NCBI RefSeq assembly: GCF_020829625.1
Contig: NZ_JAIVFX010000030.1
Location: 1-64,000, forward strand
Direction: 5' to 3'
Origin: Nostoc sp. XA010
Lineage (GTDB): Bacteria; Cyanobacteriota; Cyanobacteriia; Cyanobacteriales; Nostocaceae
DNA: 64,000 nucleotides
Within the stretch, counting starts at the first letter, position 1; every line of letters starts with the position of its first letter. Of this stretch, positions 46,744-54,971 are shown piece after piece. A model generated the notes under the pieces. It did not search any database. It was not told where the DNA came from and was given only the letters and a program-made list of their open reading frames with translations. A program made the position numbers and the translations under genes.

Positions 46744-46992
46744 ATGCTAGACGTGAATCGGGTGCTGAAAGAAGACCGCCTGCTGAGGGCATTTACCGGG
46801 CTAAACCGTCAGGCATTTGATGAATTGTCGCAAGACTTTGAAATCGTAGTCAAGCAGGATGCGATGCCTGCGGCGGGCTACGCCTACGCCAAAAGCCAAA
46901 AGCAGCGGAAACGGTCAGTGGGTGGAGGCAGAAAGGCTCGATTGCAGCGAGTAGAAGACAAAGACAATCTGCTCGTAAGTATCAATTTTTAA
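46744..46992 (+). pseudogene. IS5-like transposase N-terminal fragment
   Basis: MLDVNRVLKEDRLLRAFTGL and RKRSVGGGRKARLQRVEDK are the N-terminal segment of an IS5-type transposase. A dispersed repeat (46861-46889) is inserted in frame, giving AMPAAGYAYA in the middle. The frame ends after 82 codons where the catalytic domain should begin, so only the 5' end of the IS remains. Confidence 0.7.
46861..46889 (+). repeat. Small dispersed repeat, in-frame copy in transposase fragment
   Basis: GCGATGCCTGCGGCGGGC followed by TACGCCTACGC, a near-consensus copy. Confidence 0.85.
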
Positions 46993-47318
46993 GCGAAATC
47001 TTTGTGATGCTATGCGAAATATCAAAAGCTTGCGAATCAAATGCTCGTTACATACATCCAACTAAGGTTTGAATTTAGATTCCAACCTGAGTTGGAGCCA
47101 ACCTTCCATTGATATATGGACTGATTCATCAATCATTGTATTGTACAAAAGTTTCAACTCTGAGTGGACGACAAGTTAGAGTTAATTGCATATATTTAAT
47201 TCAGGCAAACATTGAGAGCAATTTAGTTGCAATATTTAAGTTTGCTTGACACAAAGAGAGTAAAAAGAGGGTTGTATGCTCAACGCTGAGGCTGAACATA
47301 CAACCGTCGGAGGTATCA
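46993..47318. other. Leader region upstream of the DsbA-like gene
   Basis: No gene. It holds a small hairpin TCCAAC-CTGA-GTTGGA near 47085, a TTGACA at 47246-47251 that could be a -35 box, and a perfect 9-bp stem just before the ribosome site. Confidence 0.45.
47270..47305 (+). promoter_or_regulatory. Leader hairpin just before the ribosome-binding site
   Basis: GGTTGTATG (47270-47278) pairs perfectly with CATACAACC (47297-47305). GGAGG at 47309-47313 follows after three bases and the GTG start is at 47319. The structure could influence translation start or be an operator. Confidence 0.5.
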
Positions 47319-47897
47319 GTGAGCTTTGACCGCGATCGCAGTTCGTTATTCGTCCCACCTTCAACACAAGATCACGTAAAAGGTATGTTGAATGCCGCCG
47401 TGGTGCTGGTGATGTATGGGGACTATCAATGTTCTCAAAGTGCGGACGTTTACAGGCTGATTAAAGTTATTGAGCGGCAGCTTGGTGTTTCTTTGGGGGA
47501 AAATTATTTGTGCTTCATCTTCCGCCATTTTCCACAGATAGAGATTCATTCTCATGCTCAACGTGCGGCGGAAGCGGCGGAAGCGGCGGCTGTCCAAGGT
47601 CAATTTTGGCAGATGCATGAAATGCTGTTCACCGATCAACAAAAGTTAGGAAACGGCTATCTGGTAGAGTATGCCAATAATCTAGGACTTGATATCTCGC
47701 AATTTCTGCAAGATATATCTAAAAGAGTGTACATTAATGCGGTCAATGAAGATATTCAAAGTGGATTACACAGTGGAGTAACGGCTGCCCCAGCACTGTT
47801 TATTAATGGAATTAGGTATAGCGTAGGCGTAGCCCGCCGCAGGCATCGCTGGAACATTGAGCATTTGATGGCAGCTATTATCACCCCAAATCTTTAA
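47319..47897 (+). CDS. DsbA-family thioredoxin-fold protein
   Basis: A 192-residue protein with a DsbA-like fold. VMYGDYQCSQSADVY holds the active site; Cys38 is kept but the second Cys of CxxC is Ser41 (CSQS). A helical insert with AQRAAEAAEAAAVQGQFWQMH and the cis-Pro region (VTAAPALFING) follow. There is no signal peptide, so it is probably cytoplasmic and might act on disulfides with one thiol. The GTG start has GGAGG five bases upstream. Near the C terminus an inverted dispersed repeat (47821-47849) has replaced part of the usual ending, reading SVGVARRRHRW in frame. The gene is complete and likely functional. Confidence 0.82.
   Translation: MSFDRDRSSLFVPPSTQDHVKGMLNAAVVLVMYGDYQCSQSADVYRLIKVIERQLGVSLGENYLCFIFRHFPQIEIHSHAQRAAEAAEAAAVQGQFWQMHEMLFTDQQKLGNGYLVEYANNLGLDISQFLQDISKRVYINAVNEDIQSGLHSGVTAAPALFINGIRYSVGVARRRHRWNIEHLMAAIITPNL
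47821..47849 (-). repeat. Small dispersed repeat, inverted in-frame copy in DsbA-like gene
   Basis: The reverse complement reads GCGATGCCTGCGGCGGGC followed by TACGCCTACGC, the same as the copy at 46861. It is read in the opposite sense by this gene. Confidence 0.85.
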
Positions 47898-47958
47898 GTT
47901 TCCTGTTTCTTAACCACACGATAAAGATTACTGCTTATTACGCAAGCAATTAATTAAC

Positions 47959-47988
47959 AGGAGCAATCTTATGACACAATCTCTCTAG
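47959..47988 (+). pseudogene. Vestigial gene start
   Basis: AGGAG (47959-47963), an ATG at 47971, and a stop after five codons (MTQSL). It looks like the beginning of a deleted gene. This is a weak call. Confidence 0.25.
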
Positions 47989-48111
47989 TTTTTTAGTTCG
48001 TACCTCACCATCGTTGAGTTGATGGCATAAATGCTTTCTTTGTCTAAACCTAATAGTTAGCATAAGTCACTGGTTATAACAATCACCAAAACCCTTGAGA
48101 GGTTTATCAAC

Positions 48112-48501
48112 ATGAATGCAAGTAACGGCATCATCAACCAGCCTAGCCCGTATTCGGTGCCTACAACCATTGATCGATTAGAAGCCGTCCTTCAAGCGAA
48201 AGGCATCACCATTTTTGCCCGCATTGATCAACAGGCTGAAGCCGAAAAAGTCGGACTTAGGCTATCTCCGACGCAGTTGTTGCTGTTTGGCAACCCGAAA
48301 GCTGGAACTCCTTTAATGGTAGCAGAACCGACGATTGCCTTGGATTTACCCCTGAAAGCACTGGCATGGGAAGCGGCTGATAACAAGGTGTGGCTGAGTT
48401 ACAACGATCCCAATTATTTAAAACAGCGGTTTTCTCTCTGTGATGAGTTGATCAAGAACATCGCTGTCACTACACCTTTAATTAATCAAGCACTCCTATA
48501 A
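48112..48501 (+). CDS. DUF302 domain protein
   Basis: A 129-residue protein covering a complete DUF302 domain. SVPTTIDRLEAVLQAKGITIFARIDQ, FGNPKAGTPLM, then ALDLPLKALAWEA and VWLSYNDP are the diagnostic blocks. These proteins are small alpha/beta proteins of unclear function, often in stress-related settings. It has no signal peptide. GAGAGG precedes the ATG. It is 60 bases upstream of a truncated TDT transporter gene, and the two may have formed a unit. Confidence 0.85.
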   Translation: MNASNGIINQPSPYSVPTTIDRLEAVLQAKGITIFARIDQQAEAEKVGLRLSPTQLLLFGNPKAGTPLMVAEPTIALDLPLKALAWEAADNKVWLSYNDPNYLKQRFSLCDELIKNIAVTTPLINQALL

Positions 48502-48560
48502 GCAACTCACTCTGCGGACGAATCTTGGAGTTGCATATTTGCTCGCTGGAGAGCTAGACC

Positions 48561-48971
48561 ATGAGGAAATCACGTCTAAAGCCTACTGTAACGAAAGACT
48601 ATCGCATCACGATTCCTGCTTCCTTTTTCGGCATGATTCTGGGTTTAGCGGGATTAGGCAGTTGTTGGCGAGTAGCTGTTAAACTCTGGCACTTGCCTGC
48701 CTGGATTAGCGAAGCAATTATGATGCTTACAATTGCAATCTGGTTCGTGTTGTTGCTGCTCTATGTCAGCAAATGGCTGTGGGCGAGAGCAGATGCCCTA
48801 GCTGAGTTTGAGCATTTTGTTCTGTGTTGCTTTATTGGGTTAGTGCCTGTGTCTACGGTGCTTGTAGGGCTGGCGATCGCGCCCTACTCCCGTGCGATCG
48901 CTATCGTGTTATTCGTTGTGGGTGCAATTGGTCAGTTGAGCTTTGGCGTGTATCGTTCCGGTCAGCTATGA
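48561..48971 (+). pseudogene. TDT/TehA-type transporter, truncated by an IS
   Basis: 136 codons. Four membrane segments (ASFFGMILGLAGLGS, AIMMLTIAIWFVLLLLYV, CFIGLVPVSTVLVGLAIAP, AIAIVLFVVGAIGQLSF) match the first part of tellurite-resistance/dicarboxylate transporters, which have about ten helices and 320 residues. It stops right after SFGVYRSGQL, where the family normally continues. The DNA that follows belongs to an IS5-type element. The remainder of the gene is not in the window. Confidence 0.72.
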
Positions 48972-49046
48972 ATAGGAGGGTGTAAGCCAGAAACTTATAT
49001 GCATTAACTTTAGCCTGAGGGCATAGGATACATTTCGATTGGTAAT

Positions 49047-49933
49047 ATTAGCGCTCCAATTCGTAATCTTACTAATCCACAAATTGTCAAGATAACTTGT
49101 TCATACTTTTTAGAATTCAACCTAAATCTGTCTTGAACAACTCGAAAGATTTTTACCGAGCGGATTCGATGTTCAACAAATACTCGTTTGGATGAAAACT
49201 CCTTGTTTCATTTTTTCTGGTTAGTTGTTAACTCTCTATTTCTTAGTTTCTTAATTGGAGTATCAATTAAATCTTCTCCTAGATAACCTAAATCTCCCTT
49301 AAAGTTTTGTTTGGGATCGAAGTTATCTCGATTTTCTCTAAATATTGTTATATCGCTTTTCGGTCCGAGTTACCCAGCGATAACATCAACAATATCCCTT
49401 GCATCTGGTAAAATAATTATCTGAGTTTTAAAGGTGTGTTTACTCGCCTTACCAGAAAAATATTTTTCTTGCTCCTTATTGTGTCCAGGTCTTTCCCTAA
49501 CTTGTTCATAGCTATCTATGATTAATTCATAATCTGTGAGTATCTCTTTAACTACTTCATAGTCAGATTCTTTTTTTTTACTTGTTCAACTAAACTCGAT
49601 GGCAGCAATTTTTGGAGGATTGGTAACCAATAATTAAATGTATCATTTGCTGTCGATTCACTTACTCCAAACTGGATACCAAGAAGTTGAAATGTTGCCA
49701 AATGTCGGATATATACCAAAGTTAAAATTATTTGTTCTCTTACAGATAGTTTTGGTTTACGATCTCCACCAGCAGCAATAATTCTAACTTTCTGGGATTC
49801 TAATAACTCTTGTAATTCAAGAGTGTAATCGTTCCACGTTTTGGATTAATTTTTGTAACTGTTCATACTCCAGACCAATTAACCGTTTTGTTTCTTTAGG
49901 GTTGTCTTCAATATGGTTTAGTATGTCGCTCAT
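49047..49933 (-). pseudogene. IS5-family transposase (DDE_Tnp_4 type), broken
   Basis: The minus strand begins at 49933 with MSDILNHIEDNPKETKRLIG. After a frameshift near 49838 it continues with ELQELLESQKVRIIAAGG, KLSVREQIILTLVYIRHLATF, then the catalytic region (YELIIDSYEQVRERPGH, YFSGKASKHTFK, LPDARDIVDVIAG) and RVFVEHRIRSVKIFRVVQDRF. It ends near LRIGALILPI. There are several stops and shifts, so the gene is dead. The element abuts the truncated transporter. Ends of the IS could not be fixed. A fragment of the same family is at 56690-56945. Confidence 0.75.
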
Positions 49934-49994
49934 GTTTCTGTATAAAAAACCTCTCTGATGTTCTTTTACCACAGAATGTTACTATTTTGGAAAT

Positions 49995-50122
49995 CAGGGC
50001 AAACGCATCTAAAGTATAAGAATCCTTTAATAGCAAGGGTTTCAGCGTTTTTAAATTTAGCCTATTTTTTCGTCAAGATCCTTATCCAGCAGGGGTTTCA
50101 GAAATGCCGTGCGTTCGCCCTG
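49995..50122. mobile_element. 128-bp miniature element with about 10-bp target duplication
   Basis: Ends CAGGGCAAACGCA and TGCGTTCGCCCTG form inverted repeats with one mismatch. Flanks TTTTGGAAAT (49985-49994) and TTTTGGAGAT (50123-50132) are direct repeats with one difference. It is non-coding. Confidence 0.7.
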
Positions 50123-50129
50123 TTTTGGA

Positions 50130-50404
50130 GATGTCTATTGCATTATCGCCACAGCCCATGTAGACAGATTCCCTATAGACGTCCCGCTACCGCTAACAGA
50201 ATTGAATTCTGTGTGACTGGCGGATAGCGCAACGTAAAGCCTGCGGCACAGCGTCTCGTAGAAAGCGTCTTAGTCAAAGGGTTTAATACCCCCACGCTCA
50301 TCGAAAATGAGCGTGGTGCAACAATGAGCGTGGTGGGTCTGAATCCCCCACTTTCTTGTTCTGACTCCTGAATTCAGAATAACTGAATTCTTCTTCAATT
50401 AAGT
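50130..50404. other. Gap with GAGCGTGG direct repeats
   Basis: No gene. ATGAGCGTGGTG occurs twice near 50308-50335 and CCCACGCTCAT near 50291 is its inverse, giving a stem-loop. The rest looks like IS debris. Confidence 0.4.
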
Positions 50405-50593
50405 CGAACTCCCTACTCTAAAGACTGGAAACAAATCGCCACTGCTGTTAAAGATGCCTCCAATTGGCGCTGCTCTCGTTCTACGAAGCGATTTCAAGAT
50501 ACTGCTAATTTATTGACTGTTATACAAACTTGTCGCCGTCAAGGACGCTCTGCAATTGAGCTTTCTAACCAAGCTATCAAAGCGATGGTTAAC
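50405..50593 (+). pseudogene. Chimeric relic: HNH-like start fused to transposase C-terminal piece
   Basis: The frame reads YSKDWKQIATAVKDASNWRC, like the start of HNH-type proteins, then TANLLTVIQTCRRQGRSAIE, like the C-terminus of IS66-type transposases. It stops at 50591-50593; a one-base shift would extend the transposase ending to about 50630. There is no start or complete domain. Confidence 0.45.
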
Positions 50594-50814
50594 TCTTCTG
50601 TGCAGACCCCTTCTTTAATTCCTCTCATTTAGACCTGAATCCTTACGTATATATCTTAATAATTCCAGCTTATTTTTAAAGTTCTCTACACTAAATCTAC
50701 ATTTTATTTTTAAATAAAAGTAGTAAAAAACATATAGTAAGTTTATATTATTCTTCTTCCTTAAATATATACTCGGGTAGCAGAAAAGAGTTATGCAATA
50801 AATACTTAGATTTG

Positions 50815-51807
50815 ATGTTAGAACCTCAAGTTACAATTGTTGTTGTGCCACGAGAGCGTTTTAGTTACACACAATTATCATTAGAAGGGATTTATGCACA
50901 TACTAATATTCCTTTTAAATTAATCTACATTGATGGCAATTCACCTCAGCCCATTGAGCGCTATCTAAAAGCACAATCAATAGAAAAAGGGTTCCGCTTA
51001 ATTCGTACAGAAAATTATGTATGTTCTAATCAAGCACGTAACCTAGCATTGTCTTACGTTGATACTAAATACCTTGTTTTTATTGATAACGATGTTCAGG
51101 TTACACCTGATTGGTTAAAGAAACTGGTACAGTGTGCTGATGAAACAGATACATGGGTAGTTGGGCCACTTTACTTAGATGGAATATGTGGAAAACTAGA
51201 AAACCAAAATATCCACATGGCGGGTGGCTTTTGTGAATTTCAGCAAGCAGATGGGAAACTAGATTTATATGAGCAACGGCGGTTTGCTAAGAATTTATTA
51301 TCCACAGTGAAATCTCAACTGCTACGAGAACAAACACAATTGATAGAATTTCATTGTTTTTTAGTGCGTACTGCAATTTTTAAGCAGATAGGTTACTTAG
51401 ATGAGAGATTAATGAATCTTGGAGAAGAGACTGATTTTTGCCTATCAGTACGTGCAGTTGGTGGGACTATTTACTTTGAGCCAGCTAGTACTGTTATTTA
51501 TGTACTTCCAGTGCCATTAGTATGGTACGATATACCTTATTTCTTGTTAAGGTGGAGTGATGCTTGGAATAAAACCTCGCTGAATCACTTCCAGCAAAAA
51601 TGGGGTTTAGCCAAAGATGCTAAATTTATGTCTATTGGCTATAAGTGGGCAAATCGCCATCGATTAGTTCCTTTAGAATTAATACAAAATTTGCTGTTAA
51701 ATCTTTTACCCTGGCAGTTAAACTCCAAGACTTACCTAAATTTCCGAGGATTTATCGAGAGTGTACTTACTCGGATATTTGTGAAAGGTAAGCGTCAGAA
51801 AATCTAA
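50815..51807 (+). CDS. Family 2 glycosyltransferase
   Basis: A 330-residue protein. The GT-A fold N-terminal half has VTIVVVPRERFSYTQLSL, the segment IYIDGNS, and LVFIDNDVQV, whose DND is the metal/nucleotide-sugar-binding DxD-type motif near residue 90. The acceptor region has LGEETDFCLSVRAVGG (ED motif equivalent). The C-terminal part (VWYDIPYFLLRWSDAWNKT) is probably an amphipathic membrane-associated segment. It likely adds a sugar in surface polysaccharide or glycolipid synthesis. The ATG at 50815 follows a TTG that extends the frame by one codon. It stands alone between IS remnants, with no other sugar genes nearby. Codon use looks normal. Confidence 0.88.
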   Translation: MLEPQVTIVVVPRERFSYTQLSLEGIYAHTNIPFKLIYIDGNSPQPIERYLKAQSIEKGFRLIRTENYVCSNQARNLALSYVDTKYLVFIDNDVQVTPDWLKKLVQCADETDTWVVGPLYLDGICGKLENQNIHMAGGFCEFQQADGKLDLYEQRRFAKNLLSTVKSQLLREQTQLIEFHCFLVRTAIFKQIGYLDERLMNLGEETDFCLSVRAVGGTIYFEPASTVIYVLPVPLVWYDIPYFLLRWSDAWNKTSLNHFQQKWGLAKDAKFMSIGYKWANRHRLVPLELIQNLLLNLLPWQLNSKTYLNFRGFIESVLTRIFVKGKRQKI

Positions 51808-51840
51808 TAAATAGGTAAATTTTAATAGGAACTAAGAGAG

Positions 51841-52035
51841 TTAGTTTACACCTTGAAAGAGTTGATGCCCAACAGTACCAAAAAGATAACTTTGAAGCAA
51901 TGTTGGGGCTATTCTTAGAAGCGCTCTTGACATTGTTAACTGAACACAGTCAAACAAAATCTCCGAAGCCAATCTGTCTTGCTTGACTGGACTTATGGCT
52001 AATTTTTGCAATGCTGTGGTTAATTTATCGCTCAT
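51841..52035 (-). pseudogene. Antitoxin-like N-terminal fragment
   Basis: MSDKLTTALQKLAISPVKQD and RLASEILFD resemble the start of small cyanobacterial antitoxins. The rest of this 64-residue frame does not fit, and no toxin gene is beside it. It lies in IS debris. This is a tentative call. Confidence 0.3.
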
Positions 52036-52272
52036 TTTTAAATACCGGAACTCGACCGGAACTATGACGAATTTTACTGGTTAACACTACTAACGCTGAA
52101 ACCATCTTTTCCATTTCCGCACAATCGGTTAGTGTCAATCAATTGTGATAGGGCATTCCTCAAGTAAAGAACACTCTTTTTCTCTTCGCCCCACTTGCGG
52201 CTGTTTCTGATAGTGGCAAAAGAAGCTGGAGGACTAGCAGTAGCCGCAACAATTGCCACAATCTGTTCTAAA

Positions 52273-52731
52273 TCAGCCTCGGAAAGGTCTCTCTATAGCT
52301 TGTTCTGCACTATCTACAATCAATTTATGCTCACAAAGAATTTTACGTAGTTCTTGATGTTTCTGACTATCTCTTTCTACCTCTTCCATTTGAGAAGCTG
52401 GTAATATCTGTCTCAAAATCTTCACCCAATAATTAAACGCATCATTTGCTTTAGTTTTTGATATATCGAATAACAAACCTAAAATACCAAAAGTTGGTTT
52501 TTGTCGAAAGTAAACTATACATAAACAAACCCCTTCTTTGGGAGACATTGCTGATTTACGTCCACCACCAGGAGCAATAAGACGAATTTTGTTTTTTTCA
52601 ATTTTTGTTTGTTTCTGATTATGTCGTTGTTCTGCCAACGCAACCAATGTCATAAACTGTTCATAATTAATATCAATTAATCGTTTTGCTGACTGGGGAT
52701 GTGATTCAATTTTTACTAGAGGACTCGTCAT
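52273..52731 (-). pseudogene. IS5-family transposase, N-terminal half
   Basis: A 152-residue frame: KRLIDINYEQFMTLVALAE, APGGGRKSAMSPKEGVCLCI and the HTH region FDISKTKANDAFNYWVKIL. It ends at IVDSAEQAIERP with the catalytic core missing. Related to the transposase at 49047-49933. The sequence beyond (52040-52270) does not continue the family; a 61-codon frame there (52074-52259) is unrecognised. Confidence 0.7.
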
Positions 52732-53388
52732 TGTTGATGCGCTATATTTTTTATTTATGTATCATTTTCCCACAAAGTTTGTTTTAAGGACATGTCTAAT
52801 TGGGGTTGGCTTGAAAATGGTTATCTATTTTTATATTCCAAGTCTTGGGCATACTTTAGCTTTTGATGGAAGTAAATTCTATGTTAGCGCTGCTGTAAGC
52901 TTAATTATTCTCTTTCTTCACTCAGAATAAGTTACCAAACTAGCCAAATGATTGTCCTCAACGCGAAGAGTTCTCTTTGTTTTAAAAGAACCTACCCCCT
53001 TGGACGGTTACATTTCATTCAGGCATACCCAAAGTTTTTAATGTCAAAAGTTTTACGATTTCTTTGCCAAAAATTTTCTGCTTTAGCCGAAACCACTTGA
53101 GACTAAAGACTGATTTCTCAATTTATCAACACCAGTACTATTAGAAATTAGGTGTATTTTTTCGGGATATAAAATAACATATTTTTCAATTGTTACCATG
53201 TCCAATAGTGTTTTACCTCAAGAGGGTTCTCAACAACAAGTAATATTTCTAACTAGAGTAGTACAAAAGGACTCTCCGGGTGGACTAGATGTTTTATCAA
53301 GGAGGGGAAATCCCACCTAGAAATTTGACAGGGTAATACATAATTTTCGCCTCAAGAAATAAAAATTTTCCACTACCGAATTTTTCAG
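52732..53388. other. Gene-poor gap before the lipase gene
   Basis: About 650 A/T-rich bases. No gene, RNA or repeat recognised. It probably contains the promoter of the lipase gene. Confidence 0.4.
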
Positions 53389-54720
53389 ATGGTTGAAGTC
53401 AACTTTAATGTTTGGGGTAACGGTTCTATCAACCGTTCTGGGCATATTACTTCTGATGCACCGACTTATGTCGTTATTCACGGTTATCAAAGCACTGGTG
53501 GCAATGCAGGTAATAACTACAAAGCTGCTGATTGGATGGAAAACATAGCCCAAACCATCCGAGAGCGTGAGTCTAATGCTAATATCATTCTCCTAGATTG
53601 GGAGGAAGGAGCTAGTTCGTTGTGGTATCCCACTTCCGCCACCCGAACACGCGATGTTGGTAATCAGCTAGCTACCTACTTAATAAATAATGGTGTAGAT
53701 CCGGCTTACACTAACCTGATAGGGCATAGTCTGGGAGCGCATATTGCTGGATTCGCTGGTTCAACCTATGGTGAATCTACAGGGCGTTCTCTTGCTCAAA
53801 TAGTAGGGCTAGATCCAGCAGGTCCTGAGTTTGAAGGCAAAGCAGCAAGCGATCGCTTAGATCCAACTGATGCTAATCGAGTTGTATCTTTGCATACTAG
53901 TGAATCTTTGGGTTATGATGCTCAATTGGCTACCTTAGATGTCTATGCCAACTGGAATGATCTATTCCAGCCTGGACAGTGGAATTTTGCTGGGAATCAC
54001 GGTTATGCCAATACTTTCTATACAGAATTACTCCAAGGCAATAGTTTTACCCAGTCCGATAGCACTCTGCTAAATTTGAATACAGTAGTCAATGCTGGAT
54101 TTACTGGGCAGGACGATGCCAGCACTAAAAACAATTTGGCTATTGTTGCTCTAAATCTTTTGGGTACTGCTAACAACGACACACAAGCGGGTGGTGCAGC
54201 CAATGATGCTATCCGTGGTAATGGAGGAATTGACTACATTACAGGTGGCGATGGTGACGATTCCGTGTTTGGGGACGATGGTAACGATCTTCTCTATGGT
54301 GGACGTGGGAATGATTCTGCCTTCGGCGGCACTGGAAGTGATCGCCTGTTTGGAGATGAAGGTGGCGACATACTCACAGGAACAGATACACTAGCAAGAG
54401 GTGTTGCTGAAGTTGACCTTTTGACTGGCGGCGCTGGGAGTGATCAGTTTGTGCTAGGTATTAGTGTCGATATCTTCTACAGCGATAGTAATACTAGTAC
54501 TTCGGGACTGGGCGACTACGCTCTGATTGCTGATTTCAATGCCACCGAAGATACGCTGCAATTGTCTGGCTCCAACTCCAGCTATAGCTTGGGAGCAGCG
54601 CCAACTGGTTTGGCTACAGGTACAGCCTTATTCCTGAATGAAACTAGTCCTGAACTAATTGCGATCATTCAAGGTTCTAGCAACCTCACCCTTAGTGCCA
54701 GCTATTTCCTAACTGTCTAA
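53389..54720 (+). CDS. Secreted lipase with RTX calcium-binding repeats
   Basis: A 443-residue protein. The N-terminal alpha/beta hydrolase (about 1-235) resembles pancreatic-type lipases: Ser114 in IGHSLGAHIAGF, Asp142 in GLDPAGPEF, His204 in GNHGYAN, with the oxyanion segment VVIHGYQS. RTX nonapeptide repeats follow (about 265-340: GGDGDDSVFGDDGNDLLYGG, then RGNDSAFGGTGSDRLFG). The C-terminal strand region (DYALIADFNATEDTLQLSG, AIIQGSSNLTLSASYF) is typical of type I secretion signals. It lacks an N-terminal signal peptide, as expected for a type I substrate. No exporter specific to it is adjacent. The substrate may be a lipid or phospholipid. Ribosome site is weak. Confidence 0.88.
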   Translation: MVEVNFNVWGNGSINRSGHITSDAPTYVVIHGYQSTGGNAGNNYKAADWMENIAQTIRERESNANIILLDWEEGASSLWYPTSATRTRDVGNQLATYLINNGVDPAYTNLIGHSLGAHIAGFAGSTYGESTGRSLAQIVGLDPAGPEFEGKAASDRLDPTDANRVVSLHTSESLGYDAQLATLDVYANWNDLFQPGQWNFAGNHGYANTFYTELLQGNSFTQSDSTLLNLNTVVNAGFTGQDDASTKNNLAIVALNLLGTANNDTQAGGAANDAIRGNGGIDYITGGDGDDSVFGDDGNDLLYGGRGNDSAFGGTGSDRLFGDEGGDILTGTDTLARGVAEVDLLTGGAGSDQFVLGISVDIFYSDSNTSTSGLGDYALIADFNATEDTLQLSGSNSSYSLGAAPTGLATGTALFLNETSPELIAIIQGSSNLTLSASYFLTV

Positions 54721-54725
54721 AACAT

Positions 54726-54828
54726 TACAGCACTTCCGCCTGCTATGAGGTACGCACACAGTCTCAAAAGTTAGGATAGGAAAGGGATATAGGTAAAATT
54801 GTGCTTCATAATAGCCGGAAGTGCTGTA
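54726..54828. mobile_element. TA-target miniature element, copy B
   Basis: A 103-bp element bounded by TA, with ends CAGCACTTCCGCC and GCCGGAAGTGCTG. It is more diverged in the middle than copies A and C. It begins six bases after the lipase stop codon. Confidence 0.75.
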
Positions 54829-54971
54829 TCTCAAATACAACCTAAAATTCTTTATCAAGTTTTAGACTTGCACTACTCAAAGTTTTTTATTTTTTTATGA
54901 TGCCCAGATAAGTAATTAAAAGTAGCTAATAAAATCAGTAATTTAGATTAATAATCCAAATTGTTAGTTAA

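Noticed and set aside
51841..52259. Toxin-antitoxin pair
   Set aside because: Only an antitoxin-like start of about 30 residues is present; the adjacent frame has no toxin motif and the area is IS debris.
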